A stretch of DNA of 7,972 nt from Lachnospiraceae bacterium (GTDB taxonomy: Bacteria > Bacillota > Clostridia > Lachnospirales > Lachnospiraceae), in contig JAFTXF010000050.1 in assembly GCA_017461685.1 (NCBI GenBank), forward strand, positions 1 to 7,972. The letters run 5' to 3'. Each line of letters opens with the position of its first letter. Within the stretch, counting starts at the first letter, position 1. This document shows, piece by piece, positions 5,022 to 7,972 of the stretch. The notes under the pieces are model-generated. The model had not been told where the DNA came from. It did no database searches and worked only from the letters and a program-made list of their open reading frames with translations. The position numbers and the translations under genes were made by a program.

Positions 5022-7304
5022 TTAGAAGGCTTTCTTTTTCTGATTTGTTACATAAACTAAAACGATACCAAGGCTACTGATAATCACAGTTGCAATCCAA
5101 AGCTCCATCATGCTGTTATCAGCGGTCTTCGGAGCCTGTGGTGCAGCAGGTTCTTCGGTGGTCCCGGTTGCCGGAATATCTATGCCATCCCTCTTATAAC
5201 CGCAAGCTTTACACTCTTCATGCTCTCTTCCATTTTCAGTTTCTGTAGGCTCTCTATCGATTTTCCATTCGAATTCATGGGAAGCACTCTGTAACTTAGT
5301 ATCACAATCTGTTACCGTACATTCCTTCCAGTGATTTTCATTATCATACTTCCAGTCAGAAGCGGTATGGCCAAGTGCAATTCCTTCGGTAATACCACAG
5401 TTATCTCTCTTACAGGTCTTTGGCTCTGTACAGGTTGCTTCTGCCCAGTCGTGACCCTGTTCCTTAATATTACCCCATGCAATAATATCTGCAATCAGAG
5501 TCTGGCCCTGTGCATCTTCATAATTATTGCCACATTCCTCGCAGTAATAATATGCTTCCTTGCCTGCTGTATCACAGGTAGGACCTACCTTTGCTACAGG
5601 AATCAGGGTACAGGTATGTACCGGCTCATTTACCATAAAGGTTACATCTACCGTCTGAGTGATAATATTGCTTCCACTGACACTGATCGTTGCTGTGTAG
5701 GTTCCTTCGGTAAGCCCGGTCTTTGGGAACACACGGAATGTGTGAATATGCTCACCACTGCCATCATTTACCTTAATATTCTGAATTTCGGTTTTGTCAA
5801 GCAAAAAACTGTCGGCATTGGTTCCGCCAAGTGACAGCACCAATTCGCCTGTTTCTCCGTCACCGGTATTGATTACTTCAACCGACTTGCCTGTCGGCTG
5901 TTCATATCCTTCTGTTACAGCATCAAATGTGATGGTACTGCTTGGATTTAACTCAATACTGTAGTTAATGGTTGGTATAAAATCGGTCACAATCATGAGC
6001 GCATCTGCGGTAACCTCATCTGTCAATGCTGTTTTGGAAAGCAGATAACCTGCGCCGCCACCAAGATTATCACCAATAAACCCTGCATATCCCTTTACAT
6101 TATCAAATACAATTACCACCCCGTATGCAATATGCGTATCGCCATCCTTTAATTCATGAAGAACAATACCCTCTTTGTCATTACCTGTCAAGTCATAATT
6201 ACGGGCAACCGCATCCACAATACCATCCAGAGCTGAAGTTCCCATATTTGTATTTTTGAGATAAGAATATGTGCCGGCTTTTGTCAAAGTCCAATCGCCT
6301 TCATTTGTCTCTTTTCTATCAACTCTGCCTGACAACAGCGGTTTTGCCAGACTGTACAATCTGATCTGTTCACCCTTTACCGGATATGCCGGACTTCTCT
6401 GAACGTCATATGCATAACCAAAGGTAATATCTTCCAGCTCCTCCGGCTTCTGTGTAGGCTCTGTGAGTACGATTGAAGCATTATCGGAAGGAGTGCCGTA
6501 AACTGTGATCTGAGTTTCACTGTCTCTTTTTACCATAATACCGTTTACAGTCTCAACAGCATAATCTTCTTCAAAATAATAACCGTCATTTGCTGTGTAT
6601 ACAACCGGAATTATAGCACTAACCAGTTCCCTCTGGGTTTCCGCGCCGGATTCCTCTGTCTTAGTCATATTTGCTGCAGGTGTAATTGCAACATCATATT
6701 TACTCTGACTGACAACCTCTGTAAATACATTTTCATCGTAAGAATTCTGACCGGTAGCAACTGCATATTCCACAGCACCGTCTTGCACTCTGATTACACA
6801 GAACAGGTTGTCCGGATAATATTTCGGATTGTACCCGGTCTGTGACCATGATGTCCACAAATATACATAATAAGTCTTATTCACATTTAACGGAATATCT
6901 GTTTCATCAAAAGAAAACGTCATAGTGTTATTTCCGAAAGCCACAACCTGTTTCTCGTCAGTATAAGAAACAATGCCAAAGGCATTATTTTCCCGATCAT
7001 AATCCTCAACATCACTAAAACTATCAAATGTAGATCCATAAAAACCATAATTGGTGAAATCACCATAGCCCACACTTGTGCCCTCTTCTCCTGCTGAACG
7101 CAGCCTGTTTGTCATAAGCACCAGTCGACTGGTTGCGCCGGCACTGTCCCAACTAAAATTAGTTGTTATACTTTTCAATGCACCACTATCATAGTAAGTA
7201 GCATCTGTAACGCTAATTTCATTTGCTGCTGCCATGATTTTGACCGGTATCAAAGTCATAAGCATGCACAGACACAGCAAAGCCACTAAAATTCTCTTTT
7301 TCAT
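5022..7304 (-). CDS. Cell-wall-anchored surface protein with Ig-like and Cys-rich repeat modules, 760 aa
   Basis: A signal peptide occupies residues 1-27 (KKR, then a hydrophobic core, ending MAAA before N28). Residues 28-200 are a beta-rich, aromatic domain not recognised here. Residues 200-285 and 290-445 look like further beta domains. Residues 448-559 match the Ig-like fold seen in many clostridial surface proteins (TITFDAVTEGY ... VEVINTGDG ... FPKTGLTEGTYTATI). Residues 561-710 are a Cys/His-rich tract with paired cysteines (C588/C591, C631/C636, C662/C667, C698/C701) and phrases such as GHDWAEATCTEPKTC and HEECKACGY, a repeat type common in gut Clostridia. The C-terminus has APKTADNS (724-731), a transmembrane helix (about 733-752) and KKK, resembling a variant sortase sorting signal. 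The ATG start has AGAGGT upstream at rather wide spacing. It lies 80 bp downstream of a clostripain-like gene with no clear terminator between. The substrate or partner is unknown. Confidence 0.85.
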   Translation of the reverse strand: MKKRILVALLCLCMLMTLIPVKIMAAANEISVTDATYYDSGALKSITTNFSWDSAGATSRLVLMTNRLRSAGEEGTSVGYGDFTNYGFYGSTFDSFSDVEDYDRENNAFGIVSYTDEKQVVAFGNNTMTFSFDETDIPLNVNKTYYVYLWTSWSQTGYNPKYYPDNLFCVIRVQDGAVEYAVATGQNSYDENVFTEVVSQSKYDVAITPAANMTKTEESGAETQRELVSAIIPVVYTANDGYYFEEDYAVETVNGIMVKRDSETQITVYGTPSDNASIVLTEPTQKPEELEDITFGYAYDVQRSPAYPVKGEQIRLYSLAKPLLSGRVDRKETNEGDWTLTKAGTYSYLKNTNMGTSALDGIVDAVARNYDLTGNDKEGIVLHELKDGDTHIAYGVVIVFDNVKGYAGFIGDNLGGGAGYLLSKTALTDEVTADALMIVTDFIPTINYSIELNPSSTITFDAVTEGYEQPTGKSVEVINTGDGETGELVLSLGGTNADSFLLDKTEIQNIKVNDGSGEHIHTFRVFPKTGLTEGTYTATISVSGSNIITQTVDVTFMVNEPVHTCTLIPVAKVGPTCDTAGKEAYYYCEECGNNYEDAQGQTLIADIIAWGNIKEQGHDWAEATCTEPKTCKRDNCGITEGIALGHTASDWKYDNENHWKECTVTDCDTKLQSASHEFEWKIDREPTETENGREHEECKACGYKRDGIDIPATGTTEEPAAPQAPKTADNSMMELWIATVIISSLGIVLVYVTNQKKKAF

Positions 7305-7384
7305 TTTTCATTTACCTCTTTTATTTATTTTTTGAATCAATCTACTATTGCTCTATTTTGTGATGGCAATGAGACTTTATCCTT

Positions 7385-7972
7385 TTAATCCTCATAAACT
7401 GTGGTCCAGATTTCACCTTCCATACACTCAAAGGTTACCGCATCAGAATATGCATAGTTGCCCGCTGCATCCCACATTTCAAATACCATGGAATAGCTGC
7501 CGTCAAATAACGGAGCCTCGCCAAAGGTTGTATCAGCAGTTACAATCAGCTCCTCTGCGGTATACATTTCAAAATCATCATCTCCACTATAAGAAGCTAA
7601 CTGCCAGATGGTGGTAATCACATCGCCCTCAGCCAATAAGCGCATCTCTTTACTTGCCATACCGGACTCATCCAGGCCTTTGGAAGCACCCAGAATGGAC
7701 CATTCCTCTACTGTGAAATCATATGCTACCTGCAGATTATATTCTTCACCGTTTAACAGAATCGGCACAGAATACAGGTTGTAATCTTCGCCCTCAAAAG
7801 AAAGCTCCATGTAAACGAGATGACCGTCGATAGCGCCCCAGACACCGCGGAAATTATCATAGAATATACCGTTTTCCCAATCAGCAATCAGGTCATTGTC
7901 GGTACCCAAAAGCATCATCTGATCATTTGCCTCATCTACATAAAACAGGGAAAAACCAATTCCTGCCAAAAT
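7385..7972 (-). CDS. Clostripain-like (peptidase C11 family) secreted protein, C-terminal part; 5' end outside window
   Basis: The frame is open to the right edge of the window, so only the last 195 residues are seen, ending at the TAA at 7387-7385. The segments TDNDLIADWENGIFYDNF, GAIDGHLVYMELSFEGEDYN, LYSVPILLNGEEYNLQVAYD and GLDESGMASKEMRLLAEGD resemble, from memory, the beta-rich C-terminal extension of clostripain-type C11 cysteine peptidases in Lachnospiraceae. The catalytic His/Cys domain would lie upstream and is not visible, so activity cannot be judged. A beta-sandwich-like end (DGSYSMVFEMWDAAGNYAYSDAVTFE) closes the protein, with no sorting signal or membrane anchor, consistent with a protein anchored at its N-terminus or released. 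The edge codon frame reads Ile-Leu-Ala-Gly, with no sign of the true start. The surface-protein gene follows on the same strand. Confidence 0.6.
   Translation of the reverse strand: MLAGIGFSLFYVDEANDQMMLLGTDNDLIADWENGIFYDNFRGVWGAIDGHLVYMELSFEGEDYNLYSVPILLNGEEYNLQVAYDFTVEEWSILGASKGLDESGMASKEMRLLAEGDVITTIWQLASYSGDDDFEMYTAEELIVTADTTFGEAPLFDGSYSMVFEMWDAAGNYAYSDAVTFECMEGEIWTTVYED

Noticed and set aside
4825..5025. Plus-strand reading frame between tatD and the surface-protein gene
   Set aside because: It runs through the terminator stem-loop and A/T tracts, and lacks a ribosome site.
5160..5177. IPATG (residues 710-714) of the surface protein as an LPxTG sorting signal
   Set aside because: It is about 20 residues before the hydrophobic helix, separated by a Pro/Glu-rich stretch. 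PKTAD sits directly before the helix as a sorting signal should, and IPATG is a common ending of this Cys-rich repeat type.
7305..7384. Promoter or terminator between the clostripain-like gene and the surface-protein gene
   Set aside because: TTGCCA could be a -35, but no acceptable -10 follows at 16-18 bases. The only inverted repeat (ATTGC/GCAAT) is too short and lacks a T-run.
1..7972. CRISPR array, tRNA, rRNA, insertion sequence or phage genes
   Set aside because: No spaced direct repeats, cloverleaf-like segments, transposase motifs or phage structural motifs were found on either strand.

Overview
The window looks like chromosomal DNA of a low- to mid-GC Firmicute, most likely a gut Clostridia of the Lachnospiraceae type. 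Support for this is Gram-positive Shine-Dalgarno sequences, a YaaL/DUF2508 protein, a TatD-RsmA gene pair, a sorting-signal surface protein with Cys-rich repeats of a kind common in gut Clostridia, and a C-terminal tail resembling clostripain-type (C11) proteases of that family. The genus call rests on recalled family features, not on a search.

Layout, left to right. At 1-176 (+) is the 3' end of a YaaL-family gene, followed by a weak terminator-like hairpin. It converges on a block of five genes, all on the minus strand and read from right to left: a clostripain-like secreted protein (7385-7972, C-terminal part only), a 760-aa cell-wall-anchored surface protein (5022-7304), a TatD-family metal-dependent hydrolase (4046-4813), the 16S rRNA dimethyltransferase RsmA (3093-3956), and an 854-aa TPR/acidic-linker/AAA-like protein (346-2910). 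Terminators lie after the surface protein (4936-5001) and after the 854-aa gene (225-289). The 854-aa gene also has its own good sigma-A-type promoter at 2959-2987. No stretch longer than 300 bases lacks a gene.

Functionally there are two themes. tatD and rsmA are housekeeping genes for nucleic-acid metabolism and ribosome maturation, and are probably co-transcribed. The two right-hand genes both encode exported proteins that would act at the cell surface. The most unusual protein is the 854-aa one: an N-terminal helical-repeat region, about 400 residues of Glu/Ala/Thr-rich linker, and a C-terminal domain that reads like a CbxX/SpoVK-type AAA+ module with Walker A, Walker B and arginine-finger residues all replaced. 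It is probably a non-catalytic scaffold.

The most unusual nucleic-acid signal is that the two minus-strand terminator hairpins, about 4.7 kb apart, share the same ordered blocks (AAAGGTT, GTCAC, GGAT) in their loops although their closing stems differ. No CRISPR array, tRNA, rRNA, transposase or phage gene is visible.
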